44,186 nt of DNA from Bacteroidales bacterium. Its GTDB lineage: Bacteria; Bacteroidota; Bacteroidia; Bacteroidales; UBA932. Under the pieces are notes generated by a model. The model did not search any database. It saw only the letters and a list, made by a program, of their open reading frames with translations, and was not told the DNA's origin. The position numbers and the translations under genes were made by a program. The stretch lies in NCBI GenBank assembly GCA_012798805.1, contig JAAZMM010000020.1, positions 1 through 44,186 on the forward strand. The letters are read 5' to 3'. This document shows positions 9,120 through 18,230 of the stretch, in pieces (positions within the stretch are counted from its first letter, which is position 1; each line of letters starts with the position of its first letter).

Positions 9120-9160
9120 GTAGTGTGTAGTATGTAGTGAGGGGTGTTATGGGTTGCGGG
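9120..9160 (+). repeat. Dispersed intergenic repeat, copy 1
   Basis: The repeat fills the entire gap between the mrp start and the higA stop. It contains the 11-mer GTAGTATGTAG at 9127-9137 and then a G/T-rich tail with GGGGTG and GGGTTGCGGG. The same 11-mer occurs exactly, in one orientation or the other, at 9918-9928, 17978-17988 and 43138-43148. Confidence 0.75.
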
Positions 9161-9505
9161 TTAAAGCGTTGCACACATTTCGCGCACTTGCCTCAGTCGT
9201 TCGGAGAATGATTTATTGTTTTTAGCTGTTTGCAAGTTATATTTAGTTTGCATGCTTAACAAAGGGGTAGCATCAATATCCAGCGCGGCCTCTAAAAGAA
9301 GCGCTATTTCTGCAGAGAGTGGACGTTTCTCATTGAGAATCTCATTAAATTGTGAGTAAGAAATTCCCATTTGAGCAGCCAGTTTTCGCTGACTGATGCC
9401 TCTGAACTCCAGCTCATCTTTGATAATACTACCAGGATGAACCGGCTCAAAAGGGGTGAGATTATTGGCAATCATCTGAGGATCTACGCCTTTTAGTGTA
9501 ATCAT
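9161..9505 (-). CDS. higA: HigA-type antitoxin, XRE-family regulator
   Basis: This 114-residue protein has the HigA layout: a short N-terminal segment with PFEPVHPGSIIKDELE, then a helix-turn-helix (SQRKLAAQMGISYSQFNEIL) followed by NEKRPLSAEIALLLEAAL. The family binds and neutralises HigB and represses its own operon. It begins 11 bases after the higB stop, in the toxin-first order usual for higBA. A good operator candidate lies upstream of higB. The last 30 or so residues are a charged tail beyond the HTH. The locus sits between repeat copies 1 and 2. Confidence 0.88.
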   Translation of the reverse strand: MITLKGVDPQMIANNLTPFEPVHPGSIIKDELEFRGISQRKLAAQMGISYSQFNEILNEKRPLSAEIALLLEAALDIDATPLLSMQTKYNLQTAKNNKSFSERLRQVREMCATL

Positions 9506-9516
9506 AATGAGTAAAG

Positions 9517-9831
9517 TTATTTATAGTGGCTGGATAATTCGGTAATTAAACAAATGGTTACAACAGGTTCTTGTACTTCTTGCACGGTGAACTCAATGCG
9601 GTATTTTTTATCAACTCGTATCGAAAATGTTTCTTTTTTGTCGCCTGTAAGTTTTTTAAGATTTAGCCCATTGTATTTGGCAAGTGTCTGCAAATCGGGT
9701 GTTTCTAATAGAAATTCTATACAGTTCTTATATTTACGAATAACCTGAGGTTGAAAACGATATTTTTTCTCACTGCTTTTTCCGTATTGATAAAGCTCCT
9801 GCAAATATTTTTTATCAAAAACAACAATCAT
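9517..9831 (-). CDS. higB: HigB-type toxin, RelE/ParE superfamily
   Basis: This 104-residue basic protein lies directly upstream of higA. It has the RelE/ParE/HigB pattern: a helical N-terminal half with a Lys-rich region, LNLKKLTGDKKETFSIRVDKKYRIEF (given here in outline: a Leu-Lys-Gly turn, then Phe-Ser-Ile-Arg and Tyr-Arg-Ile-Glu strands) and a final ITELSSHYK. HigB toxins are ribosome-dependent mRNA endonucleases; the conserved Arg and Lys residues of the beta sheet are present. There is no sign of truncation, so the pair looks intact. The ATG at 9831 is preceded by a recognisable promoter. Confidence 0.85.
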   Translation of the reverse strand: MIVVFDKKYLQELYQYGKSSEKKYRFQPQVIRKYKNCIEFLLETPDLQTLAKYNGLNLKKLTGDKKETFSIRVDKKYRIEFTVQEVQEPVVTICLITELSSHYK

Positions 9832-9851
9832 AGCCTTCCCTTCTTAACCAT

Positions 9852-9898
9852 GCAAATGTAGGTATTATTTTTTGATTGTTCGCAATTTTGTGAACAAT
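9852..9898 (-). promoter_or_regulatory. higBA promoter and candidate HigA operator
   Basis: On the minus strand a -7 box TACATTTGC lies at 9860-9852, 20 bases before the higB ATG. Just upstream, 9875-9898 is an inverted repeat with 11-base arms (ATTGTTCGCAA and TTGTGAACAAT, one mismatch, 2-base spacer). It sits where the -33 region would be, as expected of an autoregulatory operator. Confidence 0.65.
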
Positions 9899-9908
9899 TT
9901 TTATTTCC

Positions 9909-9945
9909 AACTACTTTCTACATACTACCAACTCATAACTCGAAA
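9909..9945 (-). repeat. Dispersed intergenic repeat, copy 2
   Basis: Read on the minus strand, this copy begins at the base after the aspS TAG stop with TTTCGAGT and contains GTAGTATGTAG (9928-9918). It is inverted relative to copy 1, so the two bracket higBA. Confidence 0.75.
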
Positions 9946-11709
9946 CTAATTTTTAGCGGTGCTTTTTAGAAAAAGTTCGGCCATTTGGGCATCGTCGATC
10001 TTTGAGGGAGCATCGCACATTATATCTCTGCCGGTGTTGTTTTTGGGGAATGCAATATAGTCCCTGATGGTCTCATGTCCGCCGAACAGGGCGCAGAGAC
10101 GGTCAAATCCGAAAGCGATGCCGCCGTGAGGGGGAGCTCCATATTTGAATGCATCAATCATGAATCCAAACTTGTATAGATACTCCTCTTCATCCATTCC
10201 GAGCACCTCAAACATTCTTTTCTGGATATTGGAATCAAAGATACGGATCGATCCGCCACCCAGCTCGGTGCCATTGAGCACAAAGTCGTAGGCATTGGCA
10301 GAGACCTGCTCCAAATCCTCTTTGCGATTGCTGTAAAACTTCTCCATATCTTCGGGTTTGGGAGAGGTAAAGGGGTGGTGCATTGCATAGAAACGCTCTG
10401 TCTCATCATCCCACTCCAGCAACGGGAAGTCATATACCCAGAGGGGAGCAAAATGATCAGGACGGCGAAGTCCGAGACGATTGCCGAGTTCGATACGCAG
10501 GGTGCCGAGAGCCACCTGAGTTTTCCTCTTCTCACCGGCCATGATAAGAATCATATCACCGGCTTTTGCACCCATATCGTCGGCCAGAGTCTGAAGCTCC
10601 TCAGCTGAGAAAAATTTGTCAACGGAGGACTTTACGCCCTCTTCGGTTACTCTGATATAGATAAGTCCTTTTGCTCCTACCTGGGGCCTTTTAACCCACT
10701 CTGTGAGTTCGTCTATCTGCTTGCGGGTGTAAGATGCGATACCTTCCACTACCATTCCGCCGATATAGGGAGCTGAATCAAAGACCACGAAGTCACGTCC
10801 TTTGACCTTATCGGTGATCTCCTGAATCTTCATTCCGAAACGGATATCGGGCTTGTCGGAGCCGTAGTATTTCATGGCATCGGCATAGCTGATACGGGGA
10901 AATTGCTCTTTAAACTCCACTTCAAGTACACTTTTGAAGAGGTGTTTCATCATATCCTCGAAGGTGTTGAGCACGTCCTCACGCTCCACAAAGGACATTT
11001 CACAGTCAATCTGTGTAAATTCGGGCTGACGATCTGCACGCAGGTCCTCATCTCTGAAGCAGCGTACAATCTGGAAATATCTGTCATAACCGGCCACCAT
11101 AAGCAGCTGTTTGAACTGCTGGGGACTCTGGGGAAGTGCATAAAATTGGCCCGGATTCATACGGCTGGGAACTACGAAGTCGCGTGCCCCTTCCGGAGTC
11201 GATTTAATCAGATAAGGGGTCTCTACTTCGAGAAAATTGCGGCTGTCGAGGAAGTTGCGTGTCTCGTGAGCCAGTTTGTGACGCAATGTAAGAGCTCGTT
11301 TGAGAGGATTGCGCCTCAGGTCGAGATAGCGGTACTTTGCCCTGATCTCCTCTCCTCCGTCCGATTCATCTTCAATGGTAAAGGGAGGGGTTTCAGACTC
11401 GTTGAGAATGTTGAGGTGGGTAAGTTTTATCTCAATATCTCCGGTAGGAATACGGGGATTTTTGCTTTGACGCTCCTCAACAGTTCCTTTTACCTGGATT
11501 ACAAATTCGCGTCCTAGACGGGATACCTTCTCGTTAAGTTCACTTGATGATGATTCGTCAATCACCACCTGGGTAATACCGTAGCGATCCCTGAGGTCAA
11601 TGAAGCTCATACCGCCCATTTTGCGGTTTCTCTGAACCCAGCCAGCTAGTGTAACGCTCTGGCCGACATTTTCAAGCCTCAGTTCTCCACAAGTATGTGT
11701 TCTGTACAT
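9946..11709 (-). CDS. aspS: Aspartyl-tRNA synthetase
   Basis: This is a 587-residue class IIb synthetase that charges tRNA-Asp. Domains in order: an N-terminal OB-fold anticodon-binding domain (to about residue 110, with [19 protein letters not shown]), the class II catalytic core with motif 2 in [18 protein letters not shown], the bacterial GAD insertion domain in the middle, and motif 3 in [15 protein letters not shown]. Length matches the bacterial-type enzyme. The ATG at 11709 follows the SGNH gene's stop by 6 bases, so it is the last gene of ychF-SGNH-aspS. Whether it acts on Asp only or also on Asn tRNA cannot be judged from this window. Confidence 0.96.
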   Translation of the reverse strand: MYRTHTCGELRLENVGQSVTLAGWVQRNRKMGGMSFIDLRDRYGITQVVIDESSSSELNEKVSRLGREFVIQVKGTVEERQSKNPRIPTGDIEIKLTHLNILNESETPPFTIEDESDGGEEIRAKYRYLDLRRNPLKRALTLRHKLAHETRNFLDSRNFLEVETPYLIKSTPEGARDFVVPSRMNPGQFYALPQSPQQFKQLLMVAGYDRYFQIVRCFRDEDLRADRQPEFTQIDCEMSFVEREDVLNTFEDMMKHLFKSVLEVEFKEQFPRISYADAMKYYGSDKPDIRFGMKIQEITDKVKGRDFVVFDSAPYIGGMVVEGIASYTRKQIDELTEWVKRPQVGAKGLIYIRVTEEGVKSSVDKFFSAEELQTLADDMGAKAGDMILIMAGEKRKTQVALGTLRIELGNRLGLRRPDHFAPLWVYDFPLLEWDDETERFYAMHHPFTSPKPEDMEKFYSNRKEDLEQVSANAYDFVLNGTELGGGSIRIFDSNIQKRMFEVLGMDEEEYLYKFGFMIDAFKYGAPPHGGIAFGFDRLCALFGGHETIRDYIAFPKNNTGRDIMCDAPSKIDDAQMAELFLKSTAKN

Positions 11710-11715
11710 ATTCTG

Positions 11716-13065
11716 TTAAAAATTAGGTTCTATAATGAGTATCCTGTGCCCTTCGGCAAGTTTCTTTGCCCATATAAAATAGCCCGTAGCACTGAGATGG
11801 ATGCCATCCGTGGTATATTCATCAGCAAGGTCTCCATTGTCGTCGCTCAAAAGTGATGCTATATCGAGGTATATATATCCATATCTATCTTTTGCGGCAT
11901 CGAGCAATTTGTTTAGCTCGAAGATTCTCTCATTAGTGCCTTCGTAAAATTTTGACTTGGGATTGAGGGGAAGGGTGCTCTGTACATAAAGAATGGTCCC
12001 CGGCACTGCCTCTTTAATTTTTACGATAAGTGACTCATATTTGGTCCACAGTTCGGAAACCGGAAGATCTTTATCGTTGAGAAGGTCATTGGTTGAGGTC
12101 ATCAGGAAGACCTTTTTGGCGTTTTCGTCTGCGATCTCATCAATTCTGTCGATCACACCCTCGACAACGTCCCCGCTGATGCCACGGTTAAGGATGTTGA
12201 GGAAGGGGAAGAGCTCTTTCCAGGGAGCATTATTGATCAAACTGTTACCAAGCATTACTATTGAAAATTCTTCACTGTTGGGTAGTGAGCGGAATATGGA
12301 AAGGCGGTGATTGTAGTGGTCAAATCTCTCAGCCTTTACTTCGCCTTCCTGCGCTTTGTTGAGGGCAGTCAGTCCCACAAAAGGCTCGATGGCCTTTGCG
12401 TAGGCTTCGTAGCCGGCCCCGTTGAGCAACATTCCATTCCAGCTGTAAGCGGGATTGATGGCTCCGCTCTCATCGGTAAGTACGCTTGCCATATCGATGA
12501 AAGTGTAGCCATTCTTCTCAGCAGATTGTGCCAGAGAGGCGTTGAGTTCAGCAGCCTGCGCAACTTGTTCAACTGTCATTTCTCCGAGAGGAGTAACACC
12601 GATATAATAGACATCGCTTTCGGGGGAGGCTTTCCGGATTATTGTGCAGATTTCAGCAACGCGCTCAAGTATGGCAGCATTGTCGTCGCCGTGCATTATA
12701 TCTCTTGCGCCTGCGCTGAGAAATATTTTTTGGGGTTTGCCTGCGGCAATGGTGCCGATCCTATAGCGAATATGTTCGGTGCCATCGTATGTAATGCCTC
12801 TTCCGACAACATCGGCCGAGCCGAAAAAATCATTCCACATACCCCTGTCGATAAAGTCATCACCAACCAATACGATATTGGAAGATGTCACCGGCAATTC
12901 GGCGTACATTACGTGTTTCTCAAGGAAATAGGCTTCATTGGTGTACCAGGAGGGCTCTATGGCCTTCTCTCCCTGTTTGCAGGAAGTGGTAAATATTACT
13001 GCGACAAATGTCGCAAGAGTCAATAGCAATAATTTTTTTCTCATTTTATCATTAATTTTTGTCAT
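11716..13065 (-). CDS. Lipoprotein with two SGNH-hydrolase domains, the first catalytically degenerate
   Basis: A signal peptide ends in FTTSC, a probable lipobox with Cys29. Two SGNH/GDSL domains follow. In the second (about 265-449) the catalytic set is present: GNS at 273-275, Gly295 in NRGISGD, Asn326 in STND, and Asp420/His423 in DGIHLS. In the first (about 60-235) the same places read GDD (68-70), ARD (120-122) and WNGMLLN, so Ser, Asn and His are all lost. Such esterases often act on acetylated glycans or lipids; the substrate is unknown. The ATG at 13065 overlaps the ychF stop by one base (TAATG). An alternative ATG at 13044 gives a shorter signal peptide. It lies between ychF and aspS in one operon. 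Confidence 0.82.
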   Translation of the reverse strand: MTKINDKMRKKLLLLTLATFVAVIFTTSCKQGEKAIEPSWYTNEAYFLEKHVMYAELPVTSSNIVLVGDDFIDRGMWNDFFGSADVVGRGITYDGTEHIRYRIGTIAAGKPQKIFLSAGARDIMHGDDNAAILERVAEICTIIRKASPESDVYYIGVTPLGEMTVEQVAQAAELNASLAQSAEKNGYTFIDMASVLTDESGAINPAYSWNGMLLNGAGYEAYAKAIEPFVGLTALNKAQEGEVKAERFDHYNHRLSIFRSLPNSEEFSIVMLGNSLINNAPWKELFPFLNILNRGISGDVVEGVIDRIDEIADENAKKVFLMTSTNDLLNDKDLPVSELWTKYESLIVKIKEAVPGTILYVQSTLPLNPKSKFYEGTNERIFELNKLLDAAKDRYGYIYLDIASLLSDDNGDLADEYTTDGIHLSATGYFIWAKKLAEGHRILIIEPNF

Positions 13066-14168
13066 TATACATTGAAAAGGAAGTGAATTATGTCTCCATC
13101 CTGCACCACATACTCTTTACCTTCACTGTTGATTTTTCCTGCAGCGCGACAGGCAGCCTCCGATCCTAGTGCCACATAGTCATCATATTTGATTACTTCG
13201 GCACGTATAAATCCTTTTTCGAAGTCGGAATGGATGACTCCGGCCGCTTTTGGAGCCTTGTCTCCCTTTGTGATGGTCCAGGCCTTCAATTCAGGCCCTC
13301 CTATCGTGAAAAAAGTCTGTAGATTGAGTAGTGAATAGGCCGACTGTATCAGACGCACAACTCCCGATGCTTCAAGGCCGATCTCATGTAGAAACATCTC
13401 TCTTTCCTCAAAACTATCGAGTTCGGCAATTTCGGATTCAATCTTGGCAGCGATAACCAGTATCTCGGCATTTTCGCCATTGATCGCTTCACGCACCATT
13501 TCCACATAGGCGTTGCCGGATGCGGCAGAGTCCTCATCCACGTTGCAAACATACATCACGGGTTTGCAGGTCAGAAGGTAAAACTCCTTTGCAATCTTTG
13601 CATCCTCTGCATTGTCAATTACCACTTCGCGGGCGTTACGTCCCATCTCCAACACCTCTTTGTATCTGAGAAGTAAGTCCAGCACTCTTTTTGCATGCTT
13701 GTCGCCGCCGGATTGAGCTTGTTTTTCTATCTTTACTATACGTTTGTTGACCGTATCGAGATCCTTAATCTGAAGTTCAATATCTACAATCTCTTTATCT
13801 CTCACCGGATCTACGGTACCATCCATATGAACCACATTTGGATCATCAAAACAGCGGAGTACATGCAAAATCGCATCTGTTTGGCGGATATTGGCCAGAA
13901 ACTGATTGCCAAGGCCTTCGCCTCTGCTGGCTCCCTTTACAAGTCCTGCAATATCCACTATTTCTACAGTGGCAGGTACTACGCGGGGTGGCTTTATCAT
14001 ATTTTCAAGAACCGTAAGCCGCTCGTCAGGTACGGTGGTAAAACCTATATTTGGCTCTATAGTGCAAAAAGGGAAATTGGCTGCCTGTGCTCTTGAGGAG
14101 CTGATACAGTTGAAAAGAGTTGACTTTCCAACATTTGGCAAACCTACTATTCCACATCTTAAAGACAT
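13065..14168 (-). CDS. ychF: Redox-regulated ATPase YchF
   Basis: This 367-residue Obg-family P-loop NTPase has the YchF-specific G1 GIVGLPNVGKST (6-17), the block FPFCTIEPNIG in the switch region, G3 DIAGLVKGAS, and NVDE at the G4 position instead of NKxD. The last is why YchF/OLA1 proteins prefer ATP to GTP. A C-terminal TGS domain (from about 280, with ...AWTITKGDKAPKAAG... and VVQDGDIIHFLFNV) is complete. It associates with ribosomes and stress responses in other bacteria. It is the first gene of ychF-SGNH-aspS, with a -7 box about 60 bases upstream. Confidence 0.95.
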   Translation of the reverse strand: MSLRCGIVGLPNVGKSTLFNCISSSRAQAANFPFCTIEPNIGFTTVPDERLTVLENMIKPPRVVPATVEIVDIAGLVKGASRGEGLGNQFLANIRQTDAILHVLRCFDDPNVVHMDGTVDPVRDKEIVDIELQIKDLDTVNKRIVKIEKQAQSGGDKHAKRVLDLLLRYKEVLEMGRNAREVVIDNAEDAKIAKEFYLLTCKPVMYVCNVDEDSAASGNAYVEMVREAINGENAEILVIAAKIESEIAELDSFEEREMFLHEIGLEASGVVRLIQSAYSLLNLQTFFTIGGPELKAWTITKGDKAPKAAGVIHSDFEKGFIRAEVIKYDDYVALGSEAACRAAGKINSEGKEYVVQDGDIIHFLFNV

Positions 14169-14223
14169 ATTAACTAACTACAATAATTGTTTGAATGATG
14201 TACAAATAAAATTGCACCAAACT

Positions 14224-14232
14224 GCAAAAATA
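14224..14232 (-). promoter_or_regulatory. -7 box of the ychF operon
   Basis: On the minus strand TATTTTTGC fits TAnnTTTGY, 55 bases from the ychF ATG. No convincing -33 element is seen. Confidence 0.4.
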
Positions 14233-14275
14233 GTAATAATTTGTTTATCTTGGCGTTCAAACAGGGAGGTATGTG

Positions 14276-15295
14276 ATGAGAGGATTGTTTTTGAGCCTTC
14301 TGCTCATTTTTGCCGCTCCGTTTCAGGGGCCTGCGCAAGAAGAAATCAGAGTGATGTTTTGGAATGTCGAGAACTATTTCGACCCTTTTGACGATGAGGC
14401 CACGAATGATGAGGATTTTATCTATGGGGGTCGCAACAGGTGGTCCTGGAAGCGTTTTGTGCGGAAGCGCAATGCAATTGCCAAGGTGATAGCCTCTTCG
14501 GCGGAGGAGCTTGGGGGATGGCCCGATCTGGTGGGACTGTGTGAGGTGGAAAACAGGATGGTGCTTCGTCAGCTGGTTAAGCAGACGCCGCTTGTGCGTC
14601 TGGATTACGATATAGTCCACTATGATTCGCCGGATGTGCGAGGTATAGATGTGGCGTTGCTCTATCGCAAGGAGCGATTTAGAGTGTTGCGCTCGAGAGC
14701 GGTGGCTGTTTCTCTGCCGGATAGTTCCGCTACACGCGATATTCTCTATGTATGTGTCACCCCGCTGCAAGGAGAGGGGAGTATGGATACGCTTCATCTA
14801 TTTGTCAACCATTGGCCCTCAAAATTGAGCGATGATTCGGAGCTTTCTCCGCGCAGAATGGCTGCTGCAAATACTCTAAAGGAGGCGGTGGATTCGGTGA
14901 GAATCATTTCGCCGGAGGCGGAAATTCTGATAATGGGCGATTTCAACGATACTCCGGATTCGCGCCTTCTGGTCGATTTTTCTAAGGAAATGAAGTTGTA
15001 TGCTCCTGCTGCCGACCTGGCGGCCAAGGGGCTGGGTACCATTAGATATAAGGGTGTTTGGGAGCTTATTGATCAATTTTTCCTTTCGGAAAATCTTTCC
15101 CGAAAAGTTGTTCGCTGGGGTGATGGCGCTCATATACGCATCTTTGCTCCCATTTTTCTGCTGGAAGCAGATAAGCAGTTTCTTGGACAAAAGCCGAGGC
15201 GTACATTCATTGGACCGCGATACAATGGGGGAGTGAGTGACCACCTTCCGATTTTGCTGCGATTGCAGCGAAAAATGCATATATTTGCACAATGA
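14276..15295 (+). CDS. Secreted endonuclease/exonuclease/phosphatase family protein
   Basis: This protein of about 339 residues has an N-terminal signal peptide ([21 protein letters not shown]) and an EEP-fold domain. The metal-dependent active-site motifs are visible: FWNVENYFD near the start, GLCEVENR with the metal-binding Glu, [17 protein letters not shown] and a final SDHLP. The substrate could be nucleic acid or a phosphoester; it cannot be told from sequence. I prefer the ATG at 14276 because GGGAGG at 14265-14270 gives a rare clear Shine-Dalgarno match for this window; a GTG at 14273 is also in frame. Its stop overlaps the thyA start by 4 bases. Confidence 0.85.
   Translation: MRGLFLSLLLIFAAPFQGPAQEEIRVMFWNVENYFDPFDDEATNDEDFIYGGRNRWSWKRFVRKRNAIAKVIASSAEELGGWPDLVGLCEVENRMVLRQLVKQTPLVRLDYDIVHYDSPDVRGIDVALLYRKERFRVLRSRAVAVSLPDSSATRDILYVCVTPLQGEGSMDTLHLFVNHWPSKLSDDSELSPRRMAAANTLKEAVDSVRIISPEAEILIMGDFNDTPDSRLLVDFSKEMKLYAPAADLAAKGLGTIRYKGVWELIDQFFLSENLSRKVVRWGDGAHIRIFAPIFLLEADKQFLGQKPRRTFIGPRYNGGVSDHLPILLRLQRKMHIFAQ
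15280..15288 (+). promoter_or_regulatory. -7 box just upstream of thyA
   Basis: TATATTTGC fits TAnnTTTGY. It lies inside the last codons of the upstream gene and only 3 bases before the thyA ATG at 15292. A TTTG occurs at 15253-15256, 4 bases further away than the usual spacing. Confidence 0.4.
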
Positions 15296-16086
15296 AACAG
15301 TATCTTGGCTTGCTTGAACATATAATGCGCACCGGCGTTGATAAGAGTGACCGCACCGGCACCGGTACCCGAAGCATTTTCGGTTATCAGATGCGCTTTG
15401 ATCTTAATCAGGGTTTTCCGGTGCTTACCACCAAAAAACTGCATCTCAGATCGATTATTTACGAACTTTTGTGGTTTATAGCAGGAGATACCAATATCCG
15501 CTACCTCAACGACAATGGTGTGACGATATGGGATGAGTGGGCTGATGAGAATGGTGATCTGGGGCCTATCTACGGTCATCAGTGGCGCAGTTGGCCTACT
15601 CCTGACGGAGAGACTATCGACCAGCTGGCTGCGCTCGTAGAATCGCTTAAAAGCAATCCCGACTCGCGCCGTCATATTGTGTCGGCCTGGAATGTGGCTG
15701 AGGTTAGCAAAATGGCACTCCCGCCTTGCCACGCCCTTTTCCAATTCTATGTAGCCAACGGCAAACTCTCCTGCCAACTCTATCAGCGAAGTGCAGATGT
15801 TTTTCTTGGAGTACCCTTCAACATAGCCTCTTATGCGCTGCTGACTATGATGTTGGCGCAGGTATGCGGCTATGATTTAGGTGAATTTGTCCATACCTTT
15901 GGCGATGCCCATATCTATCGCAATCATTTTGAGCAGGTAGCTCTTCAGCTCTCCCGCGAGCCTCGTCCACTCCCTCGAATGATCATTAACCCCGACAAAA
16001 AGGATCTCTTCAGTTTTGAGTATGAGGATTTCACTCTCGAAGGATATGATCCTCATCCCGGTATTAAAGCTCCTATTGCCGTATGA
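15292..16086 (+). CDS. thyA: Thymidylate synthase
   Basis: This 264-residue enzyme methylates dUMP to dTMP using methylene-tetrahydrofolate. It has the same length as E. coli ThyA. The active-site Cys146 is in [12 protein letters not shown], preceded by the phosphate-binding [10 protein letters not shown]. The N-terminal [12 protein letters not shown] and the later [15 protein letters not shown] and HIYRNHFEQ blocks are intact. Start and stop overlap both neighbours by 4 bases (ATGA), so translation is probably coupled. It pairs with folA, which regenerates the folate it oxidises. Confidence 0.98.
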   Translation: MKQYLGLLEHIMRTGVDKSDRTGTGTRSIFGYQMRFDLNQGFPVLTTKKLHLRSIIYELLWFIAGDTNIRYLNDNGVTIWDEWADENGDLGPIYGHQWRSWPTPDGETIDQLAALVESLKSNPDSRRHIVSAWNVAEVSKMALPPCHALFQFYVANGKLSCQLYQRSADVFLGVPFNIASYALLTMMLAQVCGYDLGEFVHTFGDAHIYRNHFEQVALQLSREPRPLPRMIINPDKKDLFSFEYEDFTLEGYDPHPGIKAPIAV

Positions 16087-16610
16087 GTGCAGTGCCTGTC
16101 ATATCCCTTATAGCCGCTGTTGCAACGGATGGAGCCATTGGCAAAGACAACACTATGCCATGGCATATTTCCGATGATCTGAAGTACTTTAAGCGGGTTA
16201 CCTACGGGAAATCCGTCATAATGGGACGCAAGACCTGGGAGTCCCTTGGTAGCAAGCCTCTTCCCGGAAGGGATAATATCATTATCAGCCGGACGCTATC
16301 AATACCCACTCCACAGACATCCCGGGTACATTATGTGCGCTCCTTGGAGAGTGCGCTTGATCTTGCGCGGACTATTGCTCTCGAGACGGGACAGAACGAG
16401 ATCTTTGTCATCGGCGGAGGCAATATTTATCGTCAGGCGATGGAGAAGGCTTCGAGAATCTATCTGACTAGGGTCTATACGTCGGTACCAGAAGCGGAGA
16501 TATTTTTCCCGGATATTGATCCGGAAAAATGGCATATTGTCACCCGCAGTGGTGTAGCTATGGATGAAAAATCAGGTTTAAACTATGAATTTTTGATATA
16601 TGAGTGCTAA
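16083..16610 (+). CDS. folA: Dihydrofolate reductase
   Basis: This 175-residue protein reduces dihydrofolate to tetrahydrofolate with NADPH. It has the DHFR landmarks: [22 protein letters not shown] with the Trp of the substrate loop, the acidic residue in [11 protein letters not shown], the NADPH-binding MGRKTWESL and [12 protein letters not shown], and [13 protein letters not shown]. It overlaps thyA by 4 bases and the NSS transporter by 11. The arrangement thyA-folA is a common functional pair. Confidence 0.97.
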   Translation: MSAVPVISLIAAVATDGAIGKDNTMPWHISDDLKYFKRVTYGKSVIMGRKTWESLGSKPLPGRDNIIISRTLSIPTPQTSRVHYVRSLESALDLARTIALETGQNEIFVIGGGNIYRQAMEKASRIYLTRVYTSVPEAEIFFPDIDPEKWHIVTRSGVAMDEKSGLNYEFLIYEC

Positions 16611-17967
16611 AAAATCACAGATCACAAGCGCTACCGGGCGTGATTCGTTTACCAGTTCTTTCGGAATACTTGTTGCGCTTGCAGGTTCGGCTGTCGGGCT
16701 GGGCAATCTCTGGAGGTTTCCCTATCTCGTCGGAGAAAATGGTGGCGCAGCTTTCATCTTCATTTACATTGCTTTCGTCTTTATCCTTTGCCTCCCGATA
16801 ATGTATTCGGAATTTATTATCGGGCGCAGAAGTCAAAAAAATGTCTTTGGTGCATTTAAGGTGCTTGCACCCGGCTCTAAATGGGGGATTGTAGGCATCT
16901 TTGCGGTACTTTCAGCTCTTTGCATCCTGTCGTTTTATAGTGTTGTGGGAGGATGGTCTATAGAGTATCTGGCCAAATCCATTACGTTTGATTTTACCCG
17001 CGAAGGAGGAGCCAATCTTGATACGATGTTCGGTGAATTTGTCTCCTCTCCCATAAAGCCGATTATCTGGCATATAGTATTCCTGCTGTTGACAGCTCTT
17101 GTGGTGATTGCCGGGATAGAAAAAGGTATAGAGAGATACACCAAAATGATGATGCCTTTGCTTTTTGTGATGATCATCCTCATTGCCATACGTTCGGTGA
17201 CTCTTGAGGGGGCAAAAGAGGGTATTGCCTATCTTTTTAAGCCCGATTTTTCCAAAGTGACTTTTAAAACCTTACTGGCTGCTTTGGGACAGGCATTTTT
17301 CTCGCTTTCAATAGGCTGCGGCACAATAATGACTTATGCTTCCTATGTTAGCAAAAGTGAAAATATAGTAAAGACATCTGCCCTTACGGCAGTTGCAGAT
17401 ACCACTTTTGCCATCATTGCCGGTTGCGCAATCATGCCGGCGGTGTTTGCATTTGGGATAAGTCCCGGAGAGGGTCCCGGTCTGGTTTTCATCACATTGC
17501 CAAAAATCTTTGCTCAAATGTCGATGGGAGGCATTTTGGCCATTATCTTTTTCTTTGTACTTCTTATTGCTGCCCTGACCTCCTCCATCTCTCTGCTCGA
17601 GGTGGTTGTGGCATATCTCAAAGAGGAGTTTAATATTAAACGCACCACAGCCGTGATCATCGGGTCCTCGGTTTTCCTTGTAACGGGCTGTCTCGCTTCT
17701 CTTTCTATGGGGGTGCTTTCAGATGTCAAGATCTTTGGAAAGACCTTCTTTGATCTCTTTGATTCTCTTTCATCCGATTTCTTTATGACCATGAGCGGTC
17801 TGCTGGTTGTGATCTTCGTGGGCTGGAGGCTCGGCAAGGCCAACGTGATGGATGAACTCACCAATAGCGGTACTCTCAAGCTTCCCGCTTGGTTTACCGA
17901 AACCACGTTTTTTATCATCCGTTTTCTCGCTCCGGTAACTATTTTGGTTATAATGATTTTTGGATAG
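16600..17967 (+). CDS. Sodium-dependent transporter, NSS (SNF) family
   Basis: This 455-residue multi-spanning membrane protein has the NSS fingerprint in TM1 (SAVGLGNLWRFPYLVGENGG), where Na+ and substrate bind in LeuT-like proteins. Eleven or twelve hydrophobic segments are apparent. Members cotransport amino acids or related amines with sodium. The substrate cannot be assigned. The ATG at 16600 lies inside the folA end, overlapping 11 bases, so it is the last gene of the four-gene unit beginning at 14276. Repeat copy 3 starts at the base after its TAG. Confidence 0.92.
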   Translation: MSAKKSQITSATGRDSFTSSFGILVALAGSAVGLGNLWRFPYLVGENGGAAFIFIYIAFVFILCLPIMYSEFIIGRRSQKNVFGAFKVLAPGSKWGIVGIFAVLSALCILSFYSVVGGWSIEYLAKSITFDFTREGGANLDTMFGEFVSSPIKPIIWHIVFLLLTALVVIAGIEKGIERYTKMMMPLLFVMIILIAIRSVTLEGAKEGIAYLFKPDFSKVTFKTLLAALGQAFFSLSIGCGTIMTYASYVSKSENIVKTSALTAVADTTFAIIAGCAIMPAVFAFGISPGEGPGLVFITLPKIFAQMSMGGILAIIFFFVLLIAALTSSISLLEVVVAYLKEEFNIKRTTAVIIGSSVFLVTGCLASLSMGVLSDVKIFGKTFFDLFDSLSSDFFMTMSGLLVVIFVGWRLGKANVMDELTNSGTLKLPAWFTETTFFIIRFLAPVTILVIMIFG

Positions 17968-18016
17968 TTTCGAGTGTGTAGTATGTAGTGTGTAGTGTTA
18001 CGGGGTGCAGGGTGTG
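17968..18016 (+). repeat. Dispersed intergenic repeat, copy 3
   Basis: It starts directly after the NSS stop with TTTCGAGTG, contains GTAGTATGTAG at 17978-17988 and GTGTAGTG, then TTACGGGGTGCAGGGTG. The relation to the preceding stop (TAG then TTTCGAG) is the same as that of copy 2 to aspS. Confidence 0.75.
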
Positions 18017-18024
18017 GTAAAAAT

Positions 18025-18074
18025 CACATTTTTGGTACCAATAATGTGGAATTTTCCACATTTTTAGCACCAAT
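18025..18074. repeat. Imperfect direct repeat flanking a palindrome
   Basis: An 18-base unit, CACATTTTTGGTACCAAT (18025-18042), recurs with two mismatches at 18057-18074. Between and overlapping them is a palindrome with 9-base perfect arms, AATGTGGAA and TTCCACATT, at 18043-18062. Confidence 0.6.
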
Positions 18075-18230
18075 GCTCGTTTTTCATAGCATCTTATAAG
18101 CCAACGGCCAAAGGCTAATAGCAAACGGCCTACACCTTGAATATCCACTCATAAAGAGGAACAACCTCTATATCATCTATTCGTTTTCTTTAATTATCCT
18201 CAACATACTGCGGATAATTCTCTGTTTAGC

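Noticed and set aside
9120-9160. The repeat copies read as a CRISPR array
   Set aside because: Units are short, irregular and adjacent with no spacers of constant length, and no cas gene is present.
12307-13026. A 239-codon plus-strand frame opposite the SGNH lipoprotein
   Set aside because: The minus-strand gene has a lipoprotein signal and two SGNH domains; the opposite frame shows no family features.
17948-18148. A small minus-strand gene of 66 codons in the gene-free stretch
   Set aside because: It is largely made of repeat copy 3 and the palindrome region and overlaps the end of the NSS gene; no start context or motif supports it.
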